A stretch of DNA of 64,000 nucleotides from assembly GCA_043228905.1 (NCBI GenBank), contig JBHGNT010000015.1, forward strand, positions 5,766,001 to 5,830,000, in the 5' to 3' direction. Within the stretch, counting starts at the first letter, position 1. The number at the start of each line of letters is the position of its first letter. The notes under the pieces are model-generated. The model worked only from the letters and a program-made list of their open reading frames with translations, was not told the DNA's origin and ran no database searches. Below are positions 29,545 to 40,615 of the stretch, in pieces. The position numbers were made by a program, and so were the translations under genes. The DNA is from Azolla caroliniana (taxonomy: Eukaryota; Polypodiophyta).

Positions 29545-29766
29545 CATTCAAGTACTGTCAGTACTTGTGTTAGCCCTATTGTCAGGGCTTGTATAAAAGG
29601 TGCTCACTGAGCACGATGTATATATAGAGTGAGTATTTTTTGAATTGAGTTTCTGTGTGTTCTCTCTCTGTGTCTCTCCCACGTATTGTGCATATTCAAG
29701 CTCTCCATTAAACTTGCGTATTTTCCGTGTTCAGTTCTCTATTGCTTCCCCACAGAATCTTCTTCA

Positions 29767-29790
29767 TGGTATCAGAGCGCGAGGGTTGAG
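29767..29790 (+). promoter_or_regulatory. C5 primer-binding site (tRNA-Met type)
   Basis: TGGTATCAGAGCGCGAGG directly follows the LTR end CTTCTTCA at 29766. It is the standard initiator tRNA-Met primer site of plant copia elements and matches C10 at 61941. Confidence 0.92.
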
Positions 29791-29812
29791 AACCTCTGCA
29801 GTTGACATAGCT

Positions 29813-31087
29813 TGATCGAACTTCTCGAATATTCCAAAGAGTTGGCCAAAGTTTGACTTTCTTGATACGAGAAGGATCAATTTCAACTCCTCGTTTGGTT
29901 ATGAGATGTCCAAGATAAGTAATTGATTTCTTGAAGAACTCGCATTTTGAGATCTTCGTGTAAAACTGTTTGTCACGCAATGTTTGTAAAACAAAGCGGA
30001 CATGTTTAGCATGTTCTTCTAATGTACGACTATAAACTAAAATATCATCCAAGAAAATAACAACAAATTTTCCAAGTTGTTCTCGGAAAATGTCATCCAT
30101 TTCTTGTTGAAATGTGGCCGGAGCATTGGTCAAACCAAAAGGCATAACCAAAAATGCATAATGGCCATACCATGTAGAAATGCCATTTTAGGACCATCTT
30201 CCTTACTTATACGAATTTGATGGTAGCCCGTACGGAGATCAAGTTTCGTAAAATACTGAGCTCCCTGGAGACAGTCAATTAGATCGTCAGCCCGGGGCAA
30301 TGGATATGAATTCTTGATCGTCAGTTTATTCAAGCGTTGGTAATTAATATACATACGCCATGTGCCCTCTTTCTTTTTTACCAAGAGAACAGGTGCACCC
30401 CATGGAGATTTACTATAACGTATATAACCCATTCGTAAATAGTCCTTGAGTTTCTTAGATACCTCATCCTCTTTGGATCGATTTAAGCAATAAGGAGGTA
30501 TACTTATTGGTGCAACACCAGGTACAATATCTATACGATGCTCTATATTACGTTTAGGAGGTAACCTATGTGGTAGTTCACTTGGAAAAACATAACGAAA
30601 ATCATTTAAGATTTCATCGAGTTGTTGTTGTTCAAAATATGATAATTGACCCGAGATATTCTCAATATTATAAACGTGAATGTTCGGATCAAGTACACAA
30701 TAAAATAAAGAAGAACAAGACAACTCGGATATCAATGGAGAGGAAACAATCAAAAGAGATTGTTTGTTTATGCATTGAATAAAATGAGTACAATTGTTTA
30801 GTACAAAAGAAATGGATTGGTGAACCCAATCAATAGATAAAAAGGCGTTTTTATTAAAAAACCAGGGATAACCTAGTATTACATCAATGGTACGAAGATT
30901 CATTACATGGAAGTTTACTTCCTCTATATAAGCATCAATAGAAATTCCTAATGAATGAATCTCCCTGCTAATGTATTGTACACTCCCATCAGCCAAGTGC
31001 ATCTTATAGGTGTGATCACTTACGGTGGGTTGGATTCCTCATATTTGAACCAAATGATCATTCACAAAGTTGTGTGCACTTCCCAAA
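29813..31087 (-). pseudogene. T3 protease-like region and reverse transcriptase
   Basis: Frame 31002-30130: [38 protein letters not shown] (retropepsin C-terminal part), [20 protein letters not shown], then RT with [19 protein letters not shown] and [16 protein letters not shown] frameshift at [13 protein letters not shown] (near 30160) passes to frame 30151-29813: [35 protein letters not shown] (catalytic FLDD present), CEFFKKSITYLGHLITKRG, ending VKLWPTLWNIREVRS. Apart from that shift the RT is well kept. Confidence 0.87.
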
Positions 31088-32164
31088 TCAAATAAACATT
31101 GTATCGAGATCCATTGATACAGTCGTTTGTCCATTAAAATACCCATTTGCACACAGTAAATCATTGGGTCCCAATACATAGTGAGGGAAAGAACATTTAC
31201 AATTACTTAAATGATGTGTATAGACCCGAAGGACATTAGGAATCCGACCTTTATGGTCTGCAACTTTTGTTTTGTTGTCGTGCTCTTTCCGTTGGAGCTT
31301 TCGACATTGATCTTTTGTATGAGTTACCCTTCTTTTTGTTGAATACGCAAAAAGGATTTTGTCGCTTACATCACGATCCATGAATTTGTTGGGTGCCTTG
31401 CGTTTCCCAACGAATTGTGACTGCTTAGTCCTAGGCGCTTCGTTGGGTTTGTTATGGTCCTTCTTTGAAGTGCGTTGATAGCGAAGGACAATTTCAATGG
31501 CCTCCTTCAAGGATTTGGGATCCTTATCGTGCAGTATCCAATGATAGTCTGAATTGTGGATGCCATTGACAAAACAAGCTATTAACTAATTTCCCCCTTC
31601 TAGACCCGATTTTTGGATTTGGGTTCTAACATGGTGAACATAGTCTTCTAGCGAGGAAAATTTCCTACTAGAGAGGTTCATTAAAGCTTGTGCTGCCTCG
31701 GTTCGAGATGGAGGTTGCAGAAATTGGCCCTTGAAAACAGTGGCAAAATTTGTTCAAGTATCGGGCCCACACCACTAGGTGGCGGCCTTACCCCCTAGGT
31801 CTCGGTCGACATATGCAATCTTTGTACTATCTAGCTTGGGATAGAGCTCAAAATGAGACTCCCATCGGGCCAACCACATGTAGATTGCTTCTTTGGTTCT
31901 TTCCTTTTTTTCTCACGTAAATGGCTTTACGACAAATGATGGTTCACGTTGACGCTCATCGAGTTTATTAGTATCATGTTGTAAACTAATGACACGTGCC
32001 TCGAGAGCACTATGAGATTGCCGAAGTTCGGACATCGGATGCATGGTTGAAATAAGGGAATTTTGTATTTGTATCAAATACGAGTGAATGGGGATTGACC
32101 CAGGAGGATTTTCTTGAATTCCTTCCACTTGAGCGGATGACATCGGGTCGTTATTATGAGCCAT
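31088..32164 (-). pseudogene. T3 gag
   Basis: ATG at 32164 (MAHNNDPMSSAQVEGIQEN), coiled-coil-like HSALEARVISLQHDTNKLD, then broken frames across 31900-31510 (DSDYHWILHDKDPKSLKEA-like strings at the right border of the next frame) and 31510-31088: KEAIEIVLRYQRTSKKDH, KRRVTHTKDQCRKLQRKEHD, TVSMDLDTMFI. No clean CCHC knuckle remains. Expected role: particle protein; several stops break it. Confidence 0.68.
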
Positions 32165-32174
32165 TTAATGATAA

Positions 32175-32576
32175 TGTTAATAATTAGGTAATTAAGCAAG
32201 GGTTAATTAGTACCTAATTATGTGATGAAGTTAAGAGGAAGAGAGAGAGAGAAGTACACTTATGATTAACACAAGATGGGGGATGATTAACTCTATATTA
32301 AATTAGCATCATCATCATCAAATACAAAAATACCCACAATGAGTTATATATAGATCTCATGTGCAAGGTTGGACATGTGTGAGGAGAATATAGGTACAAG
32401 GGTGTAAGTCCTATATTAAATGTACTTGGGAGTGGAGGATCTAGAATATCCCACTTAAGTATAAGGTCCTATTTAAGGCGTTACAGTCAACACTTCTAAC
32501 TAGATTCTATCTAGGTAACTACGAAGTTACATGGTTGACTAACTAACTAAACTAAGTTGAGCTTGATCTCTCAACA
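32175..32576 (-). repeat. C6 3' LTR
   Basis: 402 bp, TGTTAATAATTAGGTAATTAAG to ...GATCTCTCAACA on the plus strand; A/T rich. Compared with the 5' LTR it lacks the TTGTGTATGTGTGTGAG stretch. A TATATATAGATC string near 32345 is a likely TATA region read on the minus strand. Confidence 0.93.
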
Positions 32577-33250
32577 TGCCCCCTCAAACCAAGTGTGAGG
32601 CGTCCGACATCCGGTTCTACTTTCGGCGTTGTCCGGCTTTCGATGTCGGCTTCTGTGCGGCTTTCGGCGTCGGTATTCTCGTGGCAGTTTCGGTTTCTCC
32701 CCCTCAAGCCTGTGACGGAGGCTTGGGTCGACTGCTTTCACCCATTGTGGATTACGAGCCACTTCTGTAGAGCTCTCAAGCTCTTGTTTGGCCGTTACCT
32801 TCATCGTGAAGGCCTAATGATGGGCCATGTACTTGTTGTAACCGAGCCGAGTGACGGGATTCTTCTTTCTAGAAGAACGTCGATGTTTTTCGTTTGCCGA
32901 TGTGAGCGCCTTCTTTACTCCGGGTGTTCGCGTGATGGGTACACCAAACTCACTGTCTAGTGAGGGAGCCGACACATCTGAATCACTATCGTTGGGGTGA
33001 TCGACTTCTTATTCGGGCATCTTACCTTTGCCTTTGTCCAAGGTCGTACTTGGACGCGATGTGCTTGGGTCGCGTGAAGGCTCGTGTGGTCCACTTCGCT
33101 CGGTAGAGCTTGGATGGTCCTTTGGTGAAGGGCTTGGCCAAATATCATCCTCTAGGTTGACGTTCAACTCTTCCTCGGTCGGGCCGGGTGGAGTTGAATT
33201 GGGCTTATACCATGATGCCGATTCGTCGAAGACTATGTCTCGACTCACCC
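32577..33250 (-). pseudogene. C6 polypurine tract, tail and integrase linker (RT absent)
   Basis: Next to the LTR the minus strand reads TGGTTTGAGGGGGCA (polypurine tract). Reading from right: NSTPPGPTEEELNVNLEDD, the linker TRPSTTLDKGKGKMPE-type strings (33248-33009), KKALTSANEKHRRSSRKKN, RLGYNKYMAHHYAF-MKVTAKQE, then ARNPQWVKAVDPSLRHRLEG and REYRRRKPHRSRHRKPDN to the stop near 32571. In C1 and C2 the YMxHHYA motif is followed by about 500 codons of RT-RNase H; here the tail follows at once. Confidence 0.78.
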
Positions 33251-34377
33251 AAACCGCTCGGGTCGAAGGGTTATAGCACTTTTATGCCTTCTTCTCAGAC
33301 GAGTATCCTAAGAGGACACATTTCTCCGACTTCACGTCGAGCTTCTGTCAGTTTTTGTTCGGGATGCGTACATTCGCAATGCTTCCGAACACCTTGAGGT
33401 GCGACAAGATTGGCTTCCTTCCGACAAGGAGCTCGTATGGAGTTAGCTCATGCACTCCATTGGAGGTGCATCGATTCATGAGATAGATGACCGTGGATGC
33501 CGCATCGGCCCAATAGAAGTTCGGCATGGGCTTCTCATGTAACATGGTCTGTACTACCTCGAGTATTTGACGATTCTTCCATTGGGAGACTCCATTTTGT
33601 TGGGGTGTGTGTTGGCATGAGAATTCTCTCCGAATGCCTTCACTTTGGAGGTAGGAGGTGAGTTCATCGGAGAAGTACTCCTTGCCTCCATCCGATCATA
33701 GGCATCGAATGTGCTGATTGGTTTCCTTTTTGACTTGGCCCTTGAGCTTTTGGAAGTGGGAGAACACTTCGCTCTTCTTCTTCATCGAAAAGATCCACGC
33801 GTAGTGTGAGTAGTCATCGATGAAGGTGACAATCGGCATCCTCCGTTCATCGGTGTTTGAGCTCTCCTTCGGGAATGGGAGTCAATGTTGTTTGCTGAGT
33901 TGGCATGCTTCGCATACTCGGTCGACTCAAATGTCGGAAGTCTGATGACGACTCCCTTTGTTTGCATCGCTCAAAGCTGTTGGAGGTTTATGTGCCCGAT
34001 TATTTTGTGCCACAACTCAATGCTAGTCTCGGTTCAAGACCTTTGGCATACATGGACGGTTTCACCTCGTTCGAATCGAGGATGAACATGCGACCATCTC
34101 TTCGTCCCTTGGTTTTGAGTCAGGCATCTTTCTCGATGAAACAACCTTCATTGTTGAAGCAGACTTGCATGCCTTGCTCCATGATTTGCACGACTGACAC
34201 CAAATTCTTCGTTATTGTGGGCACGTGCAAGACATTCTTGATGCAAGTTTGTTCGCCTTCTTTCCCGAATGGGACATTGCTGATGTGCTGAATGGGATGT
34301 GTGGTGTCGTCTCTCGTCTCTATGAAGCCGGGTCGGTCCGGCGTTCGTAAGTCATGGAACCACTCTTGGTGTGACGT
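33251..34377 (-). pseudogene. C6 integrase, pre-integrase and protease C-terminal part
   Basis: Fragments in several frames: FDSNEVKPSMYAKGL-like and MFILDSNE near 34090, CEACQLSKQH near 33900, HTLRVDLFDEEE region near 33800, QNGV-type region near 33600, and the clear frame 33545-33348 (LHEKPMPNFYWADAASTVIY, NRCTSNGVHELTPYELLVGR). The protease C-terminal part (NVLHVPTITKNLVSV near 34210, THPIQHISNVPFGKEG) reaches 34377, where T4 begins; SHQEWFHDL is split by the insertion. Confidence 0.75.
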
Positions 34378-35046
34378 TGTCGTGAAAATCCGTCACTATG
34401 TGCGGATCGTGAGACGGAACCGCGGGGGTTCTGAACTAGAAGGATTTAGAGCAACATGTACAACACAAGCAAGTTTTAAGCATAAGACAAGTGGGAGAGA
34501 CAAATCATTAGTTTATTGCAAAAGAAAATCGATTCTTTATCATTTTAGAATCATGTTACAATGGGTTGGGTATGGAAATGAGAGATTAATTTTTCAAAGA
34601 AAGGAGCCAACAACGATGCAAGGAGTGGTCCGATATGAATACGAGAGATAATTTTTTACTAGAAAGATCAAGTAAACAAAGCTAGGAGTTTGATATCAAT
34701 ATGTGAGATAATTTGTTTCTCGAATCCGAGAGGGAAGAAGAAGGAAGAAATAAAAACAAGGAGGGAAAAAATGGGACATATATCGAGCTCCTCGTTGCTC
34801 CTCCTCCCCAATGTTACTTTACATGCCCACTTTTACTTGGATGGCCTCTATTTTTAGTTGTATGGCCTCTGCTTTTAGTTGCATGCTTCCATTTTTAGAT
34901 GCATGCCTTTTACTTTTAGTTGCATGGCCTTGGCTTTTGGTTGCATGCGATTGTCCGTATAATTCGGCCAAATGACACAATCATCCATAAAGTTTAGCCC
35001 GTGCGCAATCCGTACGTGCGTCGCAACCAAACCGTAGACGCATCTG
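34378..35046 (-). repeat. T4 3' LTR, truncated by deletion
   Basis: Matches the T4 and T2 5' LTRs from TGTCGTGAAAATCCG to about GTAGACGCATCTGC and then stops; the CpG repeat block, the LTR end, the polypurine tract and the integrase tail are missing. The next bases (AATTGATTCTTTTCCCTGC) match the integrase-coding end (T2 about 21230). Contains the CATGCA-rich block at 34830-34950. Confidence 0.9.
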
Positions 35047-36431
35047 CAATTGATTCTTTTCCCTGCAATTGGCAACGCAAGTCGAGTTCCATCTAACTCC
35101 GCTCAAAAATAGGTTGCATTGCTTCCTATTTTCTTGACCATATACGGCCCAAACCATCGTTTTGGGAACTTTCGAGCAGTGCTATATTGATTATCGAGAC
35201 TACTATCATAGACAAGAACCCAATCTCCTTCTTCAATTTTTCTTTGTCGAAGACGATGCTTTCTATCAAAATTCTCCTTGTTCTTCAATCAAGATTAGCA
35301 CAACCGTTCTGTTGCCAACTCAACAGCTTCGGCCCTTCGTTCTAATTGTTGAATCCTCGTGGCTAGCAAGTCTTCCCGACTCATTTCCTCTTGCCATGGC
35401 AAAGACATCCACGAAGCAACACTTTGCTCAATAGGCATTATTGGTTTTTGTCCTAATATGAGTTCGGCGGGCATATATCCCGGAGTCGTGCTATGTGTAG
35501 TTCTATCTGCCCACAATGCATAAGGTAGTAATCGTGGCCAATTTCCTATCTTGCCGTCGCAAGTCTTTGCTAGAGCTTTTACAATTGGACTATGTCCTCG
35601 TTCCACCTTCCCATTTGCGTCCGGGTTGTATGCCATGGTGAGTGATAATTTGACGCCTATTCTTGAAAATAACTCTTTAGCTTCATCCGCATCTAATTCT
35701 CCCCTATCGGCCACTATTTTGCCGACACATCCGTATTGACAAATAACATCTTCAAGGAGAAACCTACAAACCACCGAAGTTGTTTTATTCCTTAGCGCCT
35801 GTACTTCTACTTGGTTGGTGAGATCCTCTCTTGCTAGCACGAGATATTTCATTTGGCCCAATTCCATTGGCATAACCACTATGTCTACGAACCACTTATA
35901 GTGCATTGATAATGGATATGTTGGATGAAGTTCATCCCTATGTTGAATATTCGAGTATAATTGGCATTGCTCACATGTTTCAACATAACTTGCTACATCT
36001 TTGTAAACACCCAGCCACCAATACTTCTCCTTGAGCTTTGCAAATGTTGCCCATATACCACGATGACCTGCCCAAACACTATCATGAAATTCAGCAATTA
36101 GTGTTTGTTGATCCTGTTTCTTGCACACCACCCGAAGTGGAGTTCCATTCTTCTTGTTCGAAAACTTCCAAAGATGTCCTTCTTTGAGGAAGAACTTGTA
36201 GGACTTCTTCCTAATTTGGTAGAAGTCTTCCTTTGACCATGATTCATCTTTTGTAAGAGAGCTTAAGTATTTGCCAATTTCGATGAATTCACCCTCATAA
36301 TCTTCTACTTTGAACACTGCTAGCACCCGAGCACAAGAAACCGTAAAAAAATTTAGGCCAACATCCTCTTTGTCGGAGTGCAAATCTTCTTCACCCTCAT
36401 ACCTCGCCCTTGACAACATATCGGCCACCAC
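35047..36431 (-). pseudogene. T4 integrase with end of RNase H
   Basis: The frame 36431-35295 is open for 378 codons: RNase H end VADMLSRARYEGEED, then zinc part EFHDSVWAGHRGIWATF ... YVETCEQCQLYS, core FVDIVVMPM, IVADRGELDADE and NPDANGKVERGHSPIV (D, D, E all present), WPRLLPYALWADRTTHSTTP. A TAG near 35294 and the 3' deletion remove the C-terminal domain end (KIEEGDWVLVYDSSLDNQ and WFGPYMVKKIGSNATYF are still readable at 35103-35288). Best-kept integrase core of this family in the window. Confidence 0.9.
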
Positions 36432-37742
36432 ATTATGCTTTTCATTTATATGCCGAATCTCGGGGTTGAGGGGCTTGATATAGGCAATCCATCATAACAT
36501 AGCAATATCCGGTGTAGCACAACCGGATATCATTCCAAGAATAGGTAGACAGTCGGTTTCGATTATGACCTCTGTTCCTATAAGGTAGTCACGGTTTGTT
36601 TTAACCGCAGATACTATTCCCCATATCTCTCTCTTTACTTGAGCATACTTCCTTTGTTTTTCGGTTAACACCTTCGCACCGAATCGGATTGCATACCGAT
36701 TCTTTTCTTTGTCTTCTTGGTTTATCACCCATCCAATTCCGGTTGGGCTCGTATCCACCGTCACATATATCGGGGTACCATCGGTGTAGTTGGCTTTGCG
36801 CAGTGCTGGAGCTTCCAATCATAGTTTCTTTAGCTTTCGAATCGCATAGGTATGCTCATCTTCCCATTTGAACTTCTTCCTTTTCTTTAATAGTCCATAC
36901 AATGGTTCAACGACATGGGCATAATGTGGAATCTATATGTGATAGAATGCACATGCTCCCAAGAATCTTCGCACCTCCGTTTGAGAAACACATTCTTCTT
37001 TCATCTCTTGAATAACGTTCACCTTGGATGGAGATGGCTTCCGGCCATAAGACCCACATAAGTGTCCTACTACTAATATTTCTGGTTGACCGAATGCAGA
37101 CTTCTCTCCCGAAAACGTGAGATTTGCATCCTCAAGCTTTTGCAACACCTTCTCGCTATCCTTTATATGATCGATAACGAATCTTCGGCAACCATCGTCA
37201 TCTTTCGATTCATCTTTTTCTTCCACCAAGCATCCTTTGATTGGAATGTCATCTAAGAAGGGCATTGTGATATCAGGGATACAATCCCTCAACACTTTGT
37301 TCATGGCATTCACCATGTGGGCTACGAAATTTGTCGCAGCTTGGGGTAAGGTGCACATCCTTACCAACCCGATCGGCTTCCTCATTGTCGTTATATCTCT
37401 ACTATCAACGGCCAATTGAAATTAAACATAACCCGAGTAGAGATCACCAATGGAATAGATCGATCTTCCCACGAAGGCTTCGGCAAATTCATCCACGCTT
37501 GGACCAATTTCAGCATTTCGGATCGTCACCTTGTTGACGGGTTGGAGATCTTGTATAAAGCATAAGGACTCATTCTTCTTCGGCACCATAAACCATCTAT
37601 TAGAGTAGGGAGCATTGGATGGCTCAAGAATTCCCATCCTAAACTTTTCCTTTAGAAGCTCAATCAACTTTGGAATGTGAGCTCCTAGAACTGGTATCGG
37701 TTTGAGGTTCCGAGGTACATGCGGCACCGTAAAAATCACCAT
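36432..37742 (-). pseudogene. T4 reverse transcriptase and RNase H
   Basis: RT N-terminal frame 37742-37422: HIPKLIELLKEKFRMGILEP, FIQDLQPVNKVTIRNAEIG, IYSIGDLYSGYV then a stop. Next frame 37415-36933: RKPIGLVRMCTLPQAATNFV, CIPDITMPFLDDIPIKGC (catalytic FLDD), VLQKLEDANLTFSGEKSAFG, VRRFLGACAFYHI. RNase H 36818-36492: YVTVDTSPTGIGWVINQED, KRKYAQVKREIWGIV, VIIETDCLPILGMISG. Stops near 37420 and 36930 break it, but all RT active-site residues are present, unlike T2. Confidence 0.88.
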
Positions 37743-39179
37743 CGCCTCGCTCTATCATCTTCGGGTCAGCACATCCGATCTCTTGTGGAGAGAAGGCAAA
37801 GGCTTTCCCATGTCTCTCAAGCATTCCGCGTAACATTCTCTCCTCTTCAAGGAGAAGGAAATCTTCCCTTCCAACTTGTAGCTTTCCTTTCGTCTCTTTG
37901 GTGAAGACATGACCTACTGCCTTTGGATCCCTTAAGCTCGGATCATTGGCAACTTCTTTCATCTTCTGCCAGGTATCTTCCGGTAGCGGAACCGCAATTG
38001 GCTTGATCTTCTTATCCACCGTTTTATATTTTGTGTTGACTTCAGCTTCCTCCATCAAGATGCCTCGATGATATTCATCGATGATAGCGTACATGTTGAC
38101 GGAGTTAACCGAAATCACATTTTGATCATGAGGGTAGCTCAAGTCCACGACTTCCTCGATTTCACCGATGGTGTCGTTAAATGAGGCTTCTTCTTCGATT
38201 ATGCTTTCTTCTTTCAGCATCTTCTCGAAGTCTTGTATCTTACGCTTGTGCTTCTTGTTGAGTAGTGTTAGTTTACATGCGCCACTAGGTGTTACACATG
38301 TTGCTTCTCCTTGCGATCCACTTATTTTGCTTTCTTGTGGGGACTTATGATTGCTCGGACTATTTGTGCCCCACGCTTCAATAGTCCGCTCTAAAAATCT
38401 GAGGATTCGCCTCCAAGGCTATCTCGGTTCCTTTCGGGATTAGCCCGTACCGTAAGGAATTGAACAAATCTTTGATTGTCAAGGCTCTTGACTCGCGTGA
38501 AGGCCACTGCATTATCGAACACCTTAGTCTCCATCCGGGACGATGTGATATATGGTTGTCCTAGGATGACGGGATGTGAAGCCGAGTCTTGCACGAAAAA
38601 GTGTTGATCCATCTCCACATCTTCGATCATGACTTTAACATTGGGGCAAGCTCCGTACAGGTCTTCCGTGGCCTTCCTTGTTGCTCGTATCTTCCATCCG
38701 TGGTTTGTGTTGATCGGTCATCTTCCTTTCTTGTAGAATTCGGTCGACATGAGGTTGATCTCCGAACCATGGTCAATCAAGGATACCATAGCCTCCTACT
38801 TCTCTCCGATCTTCACCGACGTCTCCGTTGTTGCTCTTGCCGAATGAGGCCGAGAGTAATGGCTATCCGCCATCACTTGTTCTTCCTCTTCCTCTTCGGA
38901 TCTTGCCATGGTTATGGCACTTGTTTTCACCCCATCTTCATCCGATTGTTGCCGCTTCCGCTTAATCAAGTCCACGATAGTATCATGGAACTCCTTCTTA
39001 GCGATCCCAAGTAGCTCTCTCAACGTAAGGTCGACATGACTGTCTAAAACCTTCTCCCCAAGGACCTTCCGCAAGTTGGTTGTTTGTTCTATGTCCGACC
39101 TTAGCTTATAAGTCGGCGCCACTCGTTCCTTTTCTTTCTTCACAGATTCATCGACTTCCATCTGAGAAGGTTGGCTCGA
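37743..39179 (-). pseudogene. T4 protease and connecting region
   Basis: From right: VAPTYKLRSDIEQTTNLRKV, TLRELLGIAKKEFHDTIVDL, RKRQQSDEDGVKTSAITMAR (39161-38796), then LIDHGSEINLMS in the gap (near 38760) and EDVEMDQHFFVQDSASHPVI ... ITSSRMETKVF (38630-38391). Left of that 38220-37660: LSYPHDQNVISVNSVNMYAI, VKTKYKTVDKKIKPIAVPLP-type strings and KGKLQVGREDFLLLEEERML. The DHG protease triad agrees with T2. Confidence 0.75.
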
Positions 39180-40558
39180 TCAACTGGGCTTCATGCTTGT
39201 TTCTCCTATCTCTTTTCGTGGCGTAGGTTGGGCTTGTCCTTTCTCTGCATTCCTTGTATTGTGACACTTTGAGGTGCCATCTTCTTCACCGGTTCTTTTC
39301 CTCTTCTCTTCGACAAGAGCCTCATAGTTGTCGCACATAACCTCCACAAAGCTTGTGTTATCGTCGATTGGATCCGACCATCCGGTTACTCGTCGCACAT
39401 TCCAATTAGCATGTTTGAGATCCTCCAAATCTATTTTTCCTTTCTTTTCACACTCGAATACCGTTGGCCAAAACCCAACTCCTGGCTTGATCGTCTTTAG
39501 ATTCTCTCTTCCGACTCGTATTCCTGCCGATGCGGCGCAGTGCAGGGCTTCCACATGCCTTGCATCTTCCTCTTCCATGATCTTTTTCAGCCCGCCTCTT
39601 CCGAAGTTCAATCATAGCGGCTTTCGGGTCTCGCTAGAGTGAATCATGTTGCCGTCCAAATAGACGACATTCTTGGGAATCGCGTCTTGTAAGTCAGTGC
39701 AATCCCTTTGTGAGTGCTCGAAGCTATCGCACCACACACATCTATACGCTTCTTTTCCCTTTGGCCCGCGTCAACCTAAGTTGGCCAACGATACCACTTC
39801 AAACTTCTTCCATCACATTCTTCCATCGCTTTCTTGTCGAAATTGTTGATCGGCTTGCTAGGCTCGATCATCATAGGCGCCTTCCTCCTCCACGATTGTG
39901 GATTCTCCATATCAGTTTCCTCTTGCCATTGTTGACGCTTATCAAGACGGCTACAAGCCTTCTTCACCACCGCCCAGTCTGCTACTAAGCCATTCGGTTG
40001 TGTTTCATCCTCCAAAAAGTTGCCCAATTCACGCCGATCTTTCGCATCCACTGCCTTCAGGAATAGTAGGACTTTATCTCCATCAAGAACTCATTGATCA
40101 ACACTCGGAAGTCGGTTATACTTCAAGTCGAATTCGACATATACTCCAGACGCACACATATTCTTCCCTTTCTTCTCGATCCAAGACATTAGCGTATGTT
40201 GAGTCATCCGTGATGCGTCTTCAAGCATGTGTTCAACGAGAAGCACCTTTTCAAACTCCGCCCAAGTTGCATGCTCGTTTTGGATCTCCATGACGCACTC
40301 GCGGATCCGTGGTTCCACCACACATTTGAAGCTAGAAATTTGTTTGAGATCATTGACATCCCTTTGTTGCATCTCGTTCCGATAGGTAGCAAGAAAATCC
40401 GTGATGTTCTTGCCACCAAATCGTCCAGCTATCTCGACCGTACGATCAACAGCTTTGGCGATTAATGCTTCTCGATATCTCACCTTCAGCATGTATTCCA
40501 CTACGGACACCATGGCTTTCGTTAATTCCTCTCCTTGAGTTCCGCTTGTGGAAGCCAT
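39180..40558 (-). pseudogene. T4 gag
   Basis: ATG at 40558-40556 (MASTSGTQGEELTKAMVSVV). Frame to 40091: EIAGRFGGKNITDFLATYR, QQRDVNDLKQISSFKCVVEP, HATWAEFEKVLLVEHMLEDA, CASGVYVEFDLKYNRLPSV. After a stop near 40093 it continues DAKDRRELGNFLEDETQPNG and NPQSWRRKAPMMIEPSKPI (40051-39776), and 39611-39180 gives FGRGGLKKIMEEEDARHVEA, GVGFWPTVFECEKKGKIDL. Sequence is close to T2 with independent breaks. Confidence 0.82.
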
Positions 40559-40589
40559 CGTTGCACTTGATATCCTCCCTACCGCCTCT

Positions 40590-40607
40590 TTCACGTCGGG
40601 TTCACCA
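40590..40607 (-). promoter_or_regulatory. T4 candidate primer-binding site
   Basis: Minus strand TGGTGAACCCGACGTGAA, identical to the T2 site and also 8 bases from the 5' LTR border. Conservation in two diverged copies supports a functional site in the family. Confidence 0.7.
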
Positions 40608-40615
40608 CTTAATTA

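Larger units (their letters stand above)
28753..29812 (+). mobile_element. C5: 5' LTR, primer site and leader of a plus-strand copia element
   Basis: Begins within the LTR start (CAAGCTCAACATTCG; about 10 terminal bases missing), is interrupted by a solo LTR (28927-29544), continues CAAGTACTGTCAGTACTTG with TATAAAAGG at 29592, ends at 29766 and is followed by the primer site and leader GAACCTCTGCAGTTGACATAG. It stops near 29812, where gypsy T3 begins. It lies head-to-head against C4 gag. Confidence 0.82.
29813..32174 (-). mobile_element. T3: gypsy fragment, gag to RT
   Basis: Minus-strand gypsy coding sequence of a chromovirus-like type distinct from T1 and T2/T4. It begins at the gag ATG (32164-32162), runs through a gag linker, protease-like part and RT, and ends abruptly after NIREVRS near 29813. 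RNase H, integrase and LTRs are not present. The C6 LTR lies 10 bp upstream of the gag ATG, so the T3 5' end was displaced by C6. Confidence 0.82.
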
